From Agarophyton chilense (lineage: Eukaryota > Rhodophyta > Florideophyceae > Gracilariales > Gracilariaceae), in contig JARGXX010000025.1 in assembly GCA_030374765.1 (NCBI GenBank), forward strand, positions 806,001-870,000: DNA of 64,000 nt, given 5' to 3'. Below are positions 9,987-21,900 of the stretch, in pieces. The notes beneath the pieces are model-generated. The model did no database searches and was not told where the DNA came from. It saw only the letters and a list, made by a program, of their open reading frames with translations. The translations under genes and the position numbers were made by a program. Numbering within the stretch: position 1 is the first letter of the stretch; every line of letters starts with the position of its first letter.

Positions 9987-12157
9987 ATGCCGAAAAAGAA
10001 GACCCAGTCTAGTACTGGTGCCCCAGGTCTTTCAGACCCACGTCTGCGACCGAAGTTCGCCTCATCTACAGAAGCCGGAGAGCGACTATTGCGTCATGCT
10101 ATGACACGCTCTCGTTCGGTAACCGATAGTCGAGATCTCTCGGATATACCCACGCTCGTGGAGTTGGCTATTGAACCAGCTACGGATGCAGATGGTTCCC
10201 ATAATGAATCTAGAGACAATCAGGTCGCAATCCCTGCTGGAGAAGATGATTGACGCGCTCAGGTGCTTAGTCTCATATCTGAGTCAAACGCCTATCGTAA
10301 GCGAATCATTGGATTGGAATGGCTGATGACTGTCGTTACCGAAGATGTCGAGCGCTTGTGCCGAGGACAAGGCTAACATCCTCGTCGCGAAGAAAGGGAC
10401 CCGGTGTCCGTGGTATAAAAACCCTGCGAGAGGATTAGAACCAAGTAATGGAAAGGCATAGTAATGCTCCGGAGGCTTTACCGGGCCTGACCGTTGACGT
10501 TGAGGAAATCCTCATTCCAGTTAACCCTCTTTTGGAACGCCTAGAGGCAGTCGTGAATGCGCAGACTACTGCTACCCAAGTCGTGAGAGACGAAAATGAA
10601 ATCCCCTTGAGGGAAGAGCGTTCGAAGAAATTGAAGTCAAGACGTCGCAAGAAGCGAATTTCCAAGCCGAACACTAATGATGACTCATCAGGATCGGAGG
10701 ATGAGGACTCCAGTGCTGAAGAGTCTGACTCGTCGAATACGTCCACTTAAAATTGTAGTGATGGTGATCATCGTAGTTCCCATCCTAGGAAGAGGAACAA
10801 GTCTTCTTGGCTGTTAAAGAAGAAAGGTCCTAAGTACAAGCTTCTCAGGTTACTTCCTTCTACGAATCCGTAGTGTCGGAAGGTCCTAGATTACAGGTAT
10901 TATCGCCTCAAGAGAGGAGAAAAGAAGCGATCGGGTCGCGAAGCCGCAAAGGATGAGGACCACATTAAGCGGTTGAAGATTAGACTGAATGATCTAGTCT
11001 TATATGGAAAAACGCCCTTTCTCGTTTTCGAGTTCCTTACTCATTTCGTTGCCGAGGCGGACACCTTAGAATTGAGTGAACCTCAACCTTGGTTTTACTA
11101 CCACATTTCCTGACGGGTGTTGCGTCCGAGCAATATCGCTCCGTTCGCGGATCCCTGACAGCTGACGAAGGAAGTGTAGCATCCTGACCGAAGGCAGTGC
11201 GGTACTTACTGCGAAGCTATGCGACACCGAACACAATCCGACAGGCTATCCTGGATCTTCGTGATGTAACCCGGAAACTGGTGATGGAGAAGAAGAGTAC
11301 AGCTCGAGGCTTTACAAAATTGCCACGCGCGGTAGAAACGTTCAGACGACGGAAGACAAGATTACCTTGTTCATCGATGGGCTCCATCCCAATATCAAAT
11401 CTCTAGCGGCTCGATTTTAAGAGAAGCATAAAAGAACCCCATTACTGGAGTTGGGTCAGTTTGCGCAGGTTGAAGGTGACGCGGTAAGAGCTCGCGCAGT
11501 GACGGTGAACACCACAAGGCTTGGTGCATCCAAAGCAGACGAGAGACACAAAGAAGCCGCGAAACTCACTCGAAAGGTGTCACACCGGGAATCTCCAGTG
11601 GACTCTCGAGAGTCGTTGTTTGTTAGACACGATAACCAATCGCAAAACGATGCTATTCACCTTATCGATTATGGGCACTCATCGTTGCCCACAGAGGACT
11701 TACCTCACTCAGAGTCCAAGGAGGAAGAAGCTTTAATGGCTATGGAGAGCAGACGCCCAGTATCCCGTGCAAACACAATTCCCCGGAGGGAGGATTCAAG
11801 AATGGAAACCCTGGATGGGTGGACAAGAGCACAGCGTATCGATCACAACCGATGTCGGCAGCACGCCGTGAAGCGTTACTATTCTATCTGTGCTATGGCA
11901 GTCATCATCCATTTTCAGAATGTACCATTCCTGCAAAGGATTTAGTTCGCGTCCTCACGAATTACGATACTCTTTCAGTGGATGAAAGAACCGGCATCTC
12001 GGATGGTACGTACTGGAAGGTGAAAGCATGGCTTAGCTACCATCCTGGACGTCAATCTGGAGCTCCAGTAATTCAGAACACTGAAGAACCACAAGTTAAT
12101 TCGCAAGTTGGAAGCAACGCCCCAAGGGCGAACGACCCGCCTCAGTTGGGTAACTAA
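9987..12157 (+). pseudogene. Gypsy-1 gag
   Basis: The likely start is the ATG at 9987 (MPKKKTQSS), which matches the gypsy-2 start MPKTRSQSS. The N-terminal part (9987-10253) has a Ser/Arg region (AMTRSRSVTDSRDLSD) and stops at a TGA. The continuation lies in 10448-10750 (EALPGLTVDVEEIL, then an acidic Ser/Asp tail). The capsid-like core follows in broken frames (RKVLDYRYYRLK near 10880; YLLRSYATPNTIRQAILDLRD near 11200). The C-terminal part lies at 11451-12157, where a knuckle-like segment (near 11890) is degraded. At least six stops or frame changes separate the pieces. Confidence 0.8.
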
Positions 12158-12210
12158 TTGAGGGAATCCCTAGACGGTCGGCCCTATTCTATCGCGGTGC
12201 GCCGACCAGG

Positions 12211-13281
12211 GTGCACTCGTCTCCTTGTTCCCGCGCTTGGAGACCCAACGTCCTGATGAGGACTGATCTTCTTCCGTCGAGCGGATTGAATCCGTCCGCT
12301 GGAAAGCGGGTACAATTTGACTGTGAACTTCAACGACCTTGGAGAAGTTATACTTGTCCGCTGAAACCGGAAAACCTTATTATGATAGTGCAGAAGAGGA
12401 ACTATAAAGATTATGCCAACATGGGCCTGGACAAGTATTTATTGACCCGCCGCCTGACAGGTCTTGATACAGGCACCGGACCGAACTTTATTCGGATATT
12501 CGAACTTGGAACCACCGATCAGGAACGAAATCGTTGCAGTCCGTTGCCGGATATCCGGGATGCTAATAGGAATGCAGTGAGAACACTTGGAATAGTGAAG
12601 TTGCTCGTTCGACTCGGACATTTTTTAGTGAAGGTGACGTTTATTTTCTGCAAGTCACTGGCCACACCAGCTGTTCCGGGGTGTGATTATTGTGACAGAT
12701 TTCTCGAAGAAATCCGCCCTCGAAGTCGACTAGTAACGTTAGACGATGTACCGACAGTGCCTATGGTGAGGAGACCACTACGAAGAGTCCCTGCAGCTGC
12801 TCCACTTCCACCCTCATGAGAATACGAGCTGGCTCGTGGTTGTACATCACCAAAGATTCGTGTATCGAAATCTACAGTGTTAAAGGCTCAACCCCAAACA
12901 TGGCTACAAATGATAACACAACGTCACGGTCTCTTGGTAATCCAGCCTAATGCAGCTATGTACGAGCAACGAGGACTTCTGGAAGCGTATGTAATTGTGA
13001 AAGTTGAACCGGACAAACCCTTCCGAATACTCATCAGTAACTTTGCCGATAACAATTATCGCTTACCGAAGAATCGGATCGTTTCAGCTGCTCTGCTGCA
13101 CCCTATAGCAGTGATTCCGACTCATATATCTACCGCAGAAGTGCTAGGGTTTGCTGATGTGTCAGACGAATCAAATGGGGCACATGAAGGTCCCAGAGAG
13201 CAGTCACAAATGAAAGAAAAACAGAAGGACCCAGACAAGCTTGTCGAAGAACTAGTTCTCGAGAATTTTCCCGAAGAATAA
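12211..13281 (+). pseudogene. Gypsy-1 aspartic protease region
   Basis: The frame 12211-12819 contains LTGLDTGTGPNFIRIFEL, a retropepsin-like D-T-G box, followed by GCDYCDRFLEEIRP, which corresponds to the second half of the domain. The next frame, 12877-13281, matches the protease-RT linker of gypsy-2 (HGLLVIQPN, NNYRLPKN, PTHISTAEVL). A TGA at 12817 divides the two. The protease would mature the Gag-Pol particle proteins. Confidence 0.75.
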
Positions 13282-13289
13282 AAGGAGAG

Positions 13290-14640
13290 AATCAAACAAA
13301 TGTTGAAAAAGTATGCCTCTATGTGGAGTTGAATACTAGGAGAGATCTCCGACACAGAACACCATATTGATGTCATTCCGGAATCTCGTCCCATTTCTCA
13401 GCCACCTTACAGAGAAGGACCGCGAACTCGTCAGATCGAGGAAGACAATGATGCCAAGATGCTCGAAGCAGGAGAAATAGAAGCAGCACAATCTGCTTGG
13501 GCTTCGCCCGTGGTGTTACTCCCAAAACCTTATGGTTCTTCACAATTCTGAGTCTACTACTGGAAACTGAACGCAGTTACGATACAAGATAAATATCCAC
13601 TGCCTCGCTTGGACGAATTTGTAGTCAGCTTAGGCGATGCGAACGTGTTTACCACACTTGAAGCCAACACTGGCTATTGGCTGGTTCCTGTAGTCGAAAA
13701 GATCAGGATAAGGCTGCATTTGTGTCACACTCCGGACTACACCATTTCAAGCAGATGTCTTTTGGACCTATCGATGCTCCGGCAACTTTCCAGCGCGCCA
13801 TGGACACATTAATCTCCAATCATAAATGGAAAACACGTGTAGTCTATTTGGACGATGTCATTTTCATCTCTCAAGATATGAAAAGTCATATGCGACATGA
13901 AGAGGAGAGCCCCAAAGCCTTGCAGACAGCAGGTATAACCTTGAATTTCAAAATATGCAAATGGTTCGCTAATACTGTGAAGTACTTGGGCCACATAATT
14001 AGGCCTGGTCAGCGTGAAATTCATGAAGCTCAGACAGCGGCACTCTGCGAATCGCAACCACCGTCCACACAGACTTAATTGCGATCCTTCATTGGATTAT
14101 GTAACGTCTCCAGACGATTCATACTGCGCTACTCGCACATTGCAGCTCCATTAAACGCATTGTTGCGTAAAGGACAGCCTGTTAAGCTCGAAAAATTTGG
14201 ACCCGCAGAACACGAAGCCTTCAAGACTTTGAAAACAAATATCGTCACAGCACCAATCTTGGAATTGCACAAATCCAACCTACCATATTCTTTGGATACC
14301 GACTCCAGTGAGTGTCAGTTAGGGTGTGCCCTTTTTCAGACCCATCCGGACGGTCAGAAGAAACCAATCGGTTACTGGTCATGAACGCTGAAAGCAGCAG
14401 AGAAGAATTACTCCGTATCAGAAAACTAATGCCTTGCGGTAGTGTGGGCGCTGACTACTTTACGACCCTATCTCCAGGGAGAAACGTTTACCACCAATAA
14501 GGATTATTCATCCCTACGATGGTTTTTATCAATAACAGACCCCTCCGGGGGATTAGTACGTTGGCGCTTACGCATATCTGAATTCGATTTCGAATACAAG
14601 AAGGGACTGGCTAACATACAAGCCGACGCTTTATAGCGAT
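13290..14640 (+). pseudogene. Gypsy-1 reverse transcriptase and RNase H
   Basis: The RT N terminus (near 13490) has SAWASPVVLLPKP followed by a stop where gypsy-2 reads FCIDYRKLNAVTV. The palm lies in 13677-14078, with VVYLDDVIFISQDM holding an intact YLDD box. The frame then ends with a TAA in place of the Gln-Leu seen in gypsy-2. The connection domain and RNase H continue in 14079-14384 (FIGLCNVSRRF, LDTDSSECQLGCALFQ) and, after a TGA, in 14442-14636 (WALTTLRPYLQGE). The polymerase box survives but the protein cannot be made in one piece. Confidence 0.85.
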
Positions 14641-16266
14641 TGGAAACTTTAGGGGAAACCCATGGAGAAATCGATGACGACTTATCGTGTTTCTCAATGG
14701 CGATGAACAAAGATGAAAGGCAACTTGAAGATCAAGAAGATGAAGGGGATTACTTCCAATTGGACCCTATCATGGCAACCCATGGAACTGAACCTCTTGA
14801 TCAACTAGATTGTATCTCGATCTCTGAGCTCTTCAATGAGCAACTCACATATAAATTCTGTACAGCGATACGCTCTCGTCTTAAACGGGGGGGGGATCTG
14901 CTCTTTTCGCTGGAATCACGAGTTATATTGCTCAGAAATGTCGAGAAGCATGATCAGATGATCGTTCCGCACGCTTTGAAGAGTCGTGTACTCTACTTCG
15001 CCCATTATGCGAAACTATCTGGACACCCAGAAGTAACAGAGTTGTTTATGACCCTAAGAAGGAACTTCTACTGGCCAACGTTGGCAATGGACTCGAATGC
15101 TACGGAAAAATTTATGTTGAACGAGTGCGATGAATCGCGTGAAATTATTTAAGAAGAAGAAAAAGATGACCCCCTTCCCGGCGAAGGCGCTTCTGGAATT
15201 CGTCAGCATCAACATACTTGGAGAGCTAATTCGTTCCAATCAAGGATATTGCTATCTATTGGTAATTACGGATCGAATATTAAAACCTTCATAGACTGCA
15301 TCGTTGAAGAAGATAACCGCCTAGGTAAGAGCTGAGGCTTTCATCAAACACTGGGTGTATGTGTACGGACTGCCTGAAGTTCCGCTATCAGATAATGGAA
15401 AGCAGTTTTTTGCTAAGTTCTTTCAGAACGTATGCCGAATAATAGGAATCAAGAATATGTTTACCACGACCTATCACCCACATTGTAATGGTCAGGTGGA
15501 CCGCTACAACTGTAAGATATAAGCCGCTCTTCGGCATAACATCGCGGATCACCCGAAGGAGTGGGACATGTACACAGACACGCTCTTATATGCGTAAAAC
15601 ACGCAAGTGCATACGTCTACAAATGCGGCTCCTTAAGATCTCTTGATATCATGGAGCCCACCGTCACTACCTATTAGGTTGGACGAAGTCGAGGAAGACA
15701 AGCCGACACCGGCGAAGAACCATCTGAAGTAAAGAAACGACCTGAGGTTAAGGATAGAGCAAGCGGCTCGAGAATTCAAAAACGCAAGCGCTTTACAAAA
15801 CTAACTCGGACGCCCGACGGCGAAGACAGCTGTCAGATCTCCGGGTAGGAGGATACGCGTTTGCTCGCGTGGAACGACCTGAAAAGCAGAATAGACCACG
15901 TCATAAATTGCTACCAGTAGCATCCGGAACTTTCAAGATAATGGAAGTCACCGATGACACAGTAGTCCTGAAGACAGGAGAGGACATTAAACGATTTTCG
16001 TGCGAACGCGTTGAAACAGCACCAGACAACTCTGGACCGTAGGAAACCGGGAAAGGAAGCGCTGTTTATCAGCAGGATCGTGAGCTACCCGTCGAATCAG
16101 ACGACCCACCTCCCGTGGCACACGGCGCTGACACGGCTCTTGATCTCCCGCTGCACGGCACTGCAGTAGCATTCCCTGGCAATTCTCCGAAAAATCTGAA
16201 GAAGCCCCGTGGCAAAAGCCAGAACTCTGTTACGACTAAAGTACCTGAAGACAGGAAGATGATTTG
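14640..16266 (+). pseudogene. Gypsy-1 integrase
   Basis: The frame 14640-15152 ends with the zinc-binding domain (HYAKLSGHPEVTELFMTLRR), in which the first Cys is lost. The core follows in broken frames: GYCYLLVITDRI near 15245, and LSDNGKQFF near 15390 with the second catalytic Asp. NGQVDRYN follows at about 15487-15510, with Asp where the family has the catalytic Glu (NGQVERYN in typical members). The C-terminal domain (VTDDTVVLKTGEDIKRF) lies near 15945-16000, and a Pro-rich tail runs to the TGA near 16264. The element cannot integrate by its own enzyme. Confidence 0.75.
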
Positions 16267-16276
16267 AAAATTTGGC

Positions 16277-17119
16277 TGTATTATTCTACTACTTCGGCGT
16301 TCCGATGGTTTCTTTGTCGCAAAGTCGCGTTTGGAACTCATTACCGAATGGCCTGGTCAGTGCTAGGTTAAGAAGCGACACACCGCGTAGGATGCCAGGA
16401 GGCAGGGTACATTGTTGGAACACGTGGTATCACGAGTGGAGTGGCTTGCAACGGCGCATGTAGTGGCGATCCACGTGGCTGGTTTTACTACCCTTTGTAG
16501 ATTTAAGTCCATTAGGGACCATACCCATACAGTGGTTTGGCTAAGTGGCTGACCACTGGGTATTATTCATATATTTATTTGGGCACTCACCCTGGCACAC
16601 AGTATAGAGTGTACCAGAGGTGAGCGCCGACTCCAAGTAAAGGAGACAACATGGACATCATGACTATTCTGTTCCTCGCTTAGGAGTCCTTAACCGGAGA
16701 TCTGGACGAGCTATAATAGATAGTCAGCCCCTAACCACTTCACGAGACGACTCGTACCTACGTTCCATCAACGTTTTACAGTTGCACTGTTCACTCTCGC
16801 TGGCGAGTAGTGGCTTTACACCCCACTTCCAGCTCGCTGGTGTGGTAGCTCTAGCACTCCTTTTCCTTCGCTGCAACCGACCCATCGGCAGTCCGAACGC
16901 TGTTGCAGGGGTCTCCTCTCTCCGATAGAGCGGATACTAAAAGTTGTCTCCGAACTTAGAACCACTGTGGTCAGCTGCACTGAACAATTCGTTCCTGGAA
17001 CGTGGAATCGATATCGACATTTGGAAGAAGTGGAATCACTACAGTTATTGTTTATCGAACCACCTCCGTCAATTGCGGAATTCATCGTGGTTGAACACGT
17101 GGTCGAGAAGTCGCAGACA
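16277..17119 (+). repeat. Gypsy LTR shared by gypsy-1 (3') and gypsy-2 (5')
   Basis: It starts TGTATTATTCTACTACT directly after the gypsy-1 pol tail and ends near GCAGACA, followed by CCATTTGGTTCGCACC, a candidate primer site, and the gypsy-2 gag ATG at 17157. Inside, 16582-16628 folds into a long hairpin (GGCACTCACC against GGTGAGCGCC, extended inward by CTGG/CCAG and ACAC/GTGT) with AGTATAGA in the loop. The same hairpin occurs in the gypsy-1 LTR with changed bases. Confidence 0.7.
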
Positions 17120-17156
17120 CCATTTGGTTCGCACCTGGACTCAGGTTTGGTCTAGT

Positions 17157-18306
17157 ATGCCGAAGACCCGAAGCCAGTCGAGTATTGTTCGCCCCGGTCC
17201 TGCGGGACCACACCCGAAACCGAGGCTCGCCTCATCTGTTGAAGCCGGAGAGCGGCTGTATCGTCAAGCGATGTCGCGCTCACGCTCAGTGAATGATGAA
17301 CGAGATCTCTCGGATGTACTGGTGCCTGTGGCAGCGGCAGCAACGCCCACCGCAGAAGCCGTACTTGACCCTGAGGTCGTCGGACCTCAAGAAGAGGATG
17401 ATTTGCGCAGGGAATTGCGTCGTGTCAAGTCTGAGTCAAGCGCTTCGCGTGTGCGCATGGTTGCGTTGGAATCGCAGATCGCTGCTCTTATCGGTGATGT
17501 CGAACAATTACGCAGTGCGCATCAAGAACTCGTTCGTCAAGACGATTGGAAGCAGGTCTCTGCATCAGTGAAAACACTACGTGAGGATTTGAACCATCTA
17601 CTTGAGAGGTACAGGAGTACGCCCGAGGCGCTACCCGGCTTAACCGTGGATGTAGAGGAAGTCCTCACTCGAGTTAATCCTCGTTTAGAACGCCTGGAGG
17701 CGGCATTTCATGCGCAGACTGCCGCTAAACCAGTCGTGCTGGAAGAGAAAGGAGCTCTTTTGAAGGAAGCTCATTCGAAGAAGTCGAAGTCACGACGTAA
17801 GAAGCGGAAGTACGCACGTGATTCGAGTGATGAATCGTCAAGTACGGAGTGCTTCAGTTCCAGTTCTGATGATTCTGATGATTCAGATACGTCAGATGAC
17901 GACGACAGTGATGATGGTCATCGAAGGTCCCGACCTCGGAAGAAGAACACGTCTTCGTGGTTAATGAGAAAAAAAGCTCACCTTCCAGAGGATTGAAGCT
18001 GCTCCCGTGCACGAATCCGCTTTATCGGAAGGTCCTGAATTACAGGTACTACCGTCTGAAGGTGAAGAGCAAGAAGCGCGTAGGACGCGAAACAGCGATG
18101 GTGAAGGATCACATCAAACGATTGAAGATCGGCCTTAATGATTTAACATTTGATTGGAAAACCCCCATTCTCGTTATCGAGTTTCTCACTCGATTCGTTG
18201 CCGATGCAGACACTCTAGAGATGAGTGAACCACAGGCATTTGTGTTTTTACCACACTTCCTGAAGGGTTTTGCTTTAAAGCAATATCTTTCCGTATGCGG
18301 ATCATT
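17157..18306 (+). pseudogene. Gypsy-2 gag, first part
   Basis: I chose ATG 17157 because MPKTRSQSS aligns with the gypsy-1 start; the open frame extends upstream into the LTR without meaning. Residues 1-120 are Ser/Arg-rich and then acidic; about 75-190 look coiled-coil-like (LRRELRRVKSESSASRVRM and similar, shortened). EALPGLTVDVEEVL follows, then a Lys-rich stretch and a long Ser/Asp-rich tract. The frame stops at 17994. The continuation is in another frame from about 17957 (RKVLNYRYYRLKVK onward), so a small indel lies near 17970-17995. The capsid-like core runs to 18306, where A1 is inserted. Confidence 0.85.
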
Positions 18307-18980
18307 TCACAACGTGAGCGCAGGTTAGGTAAAGGAAAAGGAAGAAGAGGGGGAAAAGACGAGAAGAAGAGAAAAATAAAAGAAGAGAAACAAAGGAAGG
18401 TAGTCAGCCTTGACAATTTACTTCGATCGTTGGCGACCGTCATTGAAAACTATATCTACCTCGCACGCAGTTCCGCCGCCGGTGCTGACCGTCGGCGGGT
18501 CACCCACGTCTCACACCTTGCCACTGTGCGACGAGGAGTTGCGCGCCAAAACAATTTCAAACATGAAGCATATCAAATAAAAACTCAAAAAAATCATCCA
18601 AAGTGGTGCGCCAGTGCCAACCACCCCGCGCAGCCCAGATTCGGCTGTTACGGCCAAACCCCGTATCCAGCCCACATTCGCACATTCTCTCCAACTGCAT
18701 AGCCCGTGCTCATTCAGCGCTCTCGTCCAATCAAATCGCTCCACTTGGGCCGAAGCCCCAACACGCCCCATTAGAACCAGACCACTTGTCCATACCACGT
18801 TGCATGAGGGCATTTGCAGTAGCCAATCAGATGGCCGTTTCACGTTGAGATTGAGATGAGGCGCATATGCGTTTTTCCGCGGAGGGTGCCCAAAAGTGCC
18901 CATGCTTAAATCCACTTTTTGTTTTCCACTATTTCCAACACTCCAAAGGGCTTGGGGGCACAGTCGACCAAACCTCAACA
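18307..18980 (-). repeat. Copia A1 3' LTR (674 bp)
   Basis: Read on the minus strand it begins TGTTGAGG and ends CGTTGTGA. The inner edge touches the purine tract GAGGAGGAG (complement at 18981-18989). Confidence 0.97.
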
Positions 18981-21900
18981 CTCCTCCTCGACTGGTCGGC
19001 CAAGTCCAACACGGTCCGCGTTATTGTTGTGAAGACCTGGGCCAAGTGGTTTAGTTAAGAAGTCCGCATCATTGTCTTCACTTGGAACGTACGTCACATT
19101 GATGTGACAATCCTTGACTAGTTCCCGAACGAAGTGCAACTTAACGTCAATGTGCTTAGCGCGACCCGACGGACAGCGTTCACCAGTTGCCCAGTCAATG
19201 GCGCACTGGTTGTCCGAACGAATGGGCACAGCACCTTGCACTTTCCATCCAATCTCCTTAAGCACACGCTTCAACCAAATGACCTCCTGACACGCAAGCG
19301 TCAAAGCATAATACTCGGCCTCGCCGGTAGACAACGCCACCGAAGCCTGTTTTCTTGCGCCCCACATACATGTCGCTTTGCCAAGCTTCACTAAGAAACC
19401 AGACATTGACTTGCGATCACGCGTGTCCGCAGCGTAGTCAGAGTCAACGTACGCCTCCAGTTTCACCATGCCAGAGTGATAGTGCACACCATGTTCAGTT
19501 GTACCGCGAAGGTAACGAAGAACCCGCTTTGCTGCCTTGTGACAGTAGGCCGTGGGCGATTTCTGAAAACGAGCCAAGATTAGGACGGGTGCTAATATAT
19601 CCAACCGAGTTCTCAGTGCCAAATACAAAAGCGATCCAATGATCTGCTGGTACAGCTGAGTATCCTGGATGGATTTGTCTTTCTCAGATGTCCACCCGGT
19701 AAAAAAAAGATTCTACCATAGGGGTGCATGCCGGCTTGGATCGCTGAAACCCGAAACGGCGCAACACGCTTTCCGTGTACAGTGACTGACCAAGATACAG
19801 CGACACAGGTCGACCATCTGAATCTAAAGTCCATTTGAATTCAACGCCGAGGTACAAGTTCACTTCGTCCGCCACACGCAGCTCGTAAAACGACTTAAGC
19901 TCCTCCAAAATCGCATCACGTTCCATGGCAGAAGTTGTGAATATTAGCAAGTCATCCACATAAACTAGCACGAACGCATCCTCATTGCTCTCGTTTTGGC
20001 GGCGAAACACGCAAGGTGCACTCGGTAACTCTTCAAAACATATGCTTTTCATATCCTCGCATAGTTTGTTGTGCCATGCCAAGTGCGCTTGCTTCAGTCC
20101 ATAGATAGCCTTGAGCAATTTGAAGCATCGTGAAGTCACGCCAGGTATACCTCGAGGTGACATGATCCACACATCTTCCTCAAGTTCGCCATTGAGAAAC
20201 GCAGTCTTCACATCCACCTGTACCACATACATGCGCAAGCATAACGTCAGATACAAGAATATGCGAACCAAAGAGAACGAAACAACTGGTGCATAAGTCT
20301 CCATGTAGTCCTGACCATATGTTTGGTGGTTTCCACCGGCTACAACACGAGCCTTAAAACGTTCAACTGACCCATCAGCATTGCGCTTTACCTTCAGTAT
20401 GACGTGAGTTGGTAGTGGTTGTGAAGCAGGAGAGTCATCAGGTTTCCAAGTTTGCTTCGACTCCAATGATGAAAACTCTTCATCGACGGCTGCTTGCCAC
20501 ATGGTACGCTCCTCCGCACTGGCGGACATTGCCTCCTTGAGTGAGGGCTCATCACTAGTAGTGACTTTGACTTGCGATGTACAGTGAGCAGACCCTGCCA
20601 TGAACCACCTCAGAGGTTGACGGCGCGTGCGCCGCGGGTAGCGTGGTTCCGTATCAGCGTTGGCAGATGTATCAAGGTCATCAGCAGCACTTTCGTCATC
20701 ACTTTCGGAATCCTGTGCATCGTCTTCATTGCTGCCGGAGTCTGACTCCGACTGCCTGAGTGTTGGAATCAGGTGCGAGGATCCGTCATGAACCACCTCC
20801 TCCTCAACATTATCCACGGAGAAGGTATCCGATTCGTCATCAATGCTATCACATAATCCCATATCAGAGCTATAGTCAGCATCTGACGCACTTTCATCAT
20901 CCATGTAGTTGGCAAGAGATGATGCGCCAGGGAACTTGGATTCATCAAAAGTAACATGTCGTGACTCAATAATACGCGGAGTACCATCATTATCAACGAC
21001 GAGTACCTTGTACACACCATGCTCAAGAGTCTCCAAGTACACTCCCTCAAGTGCACGAGACTCGAACTTGGGTCCACGCGGAGTCCTTAGCACGAATGCA
21101 GTGCATCCAAACACACGCACGTGCTTCAACAAAGGTTTATTTCCAGTTACCAGAAAGTAGGGACTGTTGTTAACAGTAGAATGTTGCACTCGATTACGCA
21201 CAAAGATAACATGTTTCAGCGCATATGGCCACAAACATTCTGGTAGATCGGCTTGGATCAGCAACGATCGAGCAGCTTCCACCATGGTACGATTGATGCG
21301 CTCAGCTATAGCGTTGTGTTCGGGGGTGTATGGAGCAGAGAAAGAAGTGAGGCCATGTTCTGCTGCCCAGTTCTCTTGCAGGGCAATATATTCTTCTGCA
21401 CCGTCCGAGTGCAAACTTTTGATATGCACTCCTCCAAGCTGCTTAAACTTTGCCGCAATACCCACAAACACATCACTAAGAGCACTGCGATGGATCACCA
21501 GACCTAGGAACACATACCGTGAGTGATCATCGAGGAATGTACATGCATATTGAAACTTTTCCGGAAAAGACTTTTCCAGAGGACCTACAATATCCGAGTG
21601 CACAATGTCACCAACCGCGGATGCATGTTCAAAGTGACCTGGGAACGGAAGCTTATGAGCCTTGCCAAGTCGACATGCTCGGCATACCTCCTCCATGTCA
21701 CACAAGTGCGGCACTCCATCTGCGTACTTGTGTACATGTTGCAGATCACGTTGGTTGATGTGAGCCAGTCGTCGGTGCCACAGTTGAGTCTCCGTAGACT
21801 TTGTCGAAAGCGCAAGTTCCACGCCAGCATGCCCTAAAGGTTGAGGCAGTGTGTACATGCGAGATACCTTGTCACGATCACCAATGCCCACCTCAAAACC

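Larger units (their letters stand above)
9152..16276 (+). mobile_element. Gypsy-1: decayed Ty3/gypsy LTR retrotransposon
   Basis: LTR, gag, protease, RT, RNase H and integrase occur in Ty3/gypsy order on the plus strand. All reading frames contain many stops and small indels. Its proteins align segment by segment with gypsy-2 further right: the same MPK start of Gag, the same LDTG protease and the same YLDD RT. Only one LTR (16277) lies between its integrase end and the gag of gypsy-2, so the two elements share it. Confidence 0.9.
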
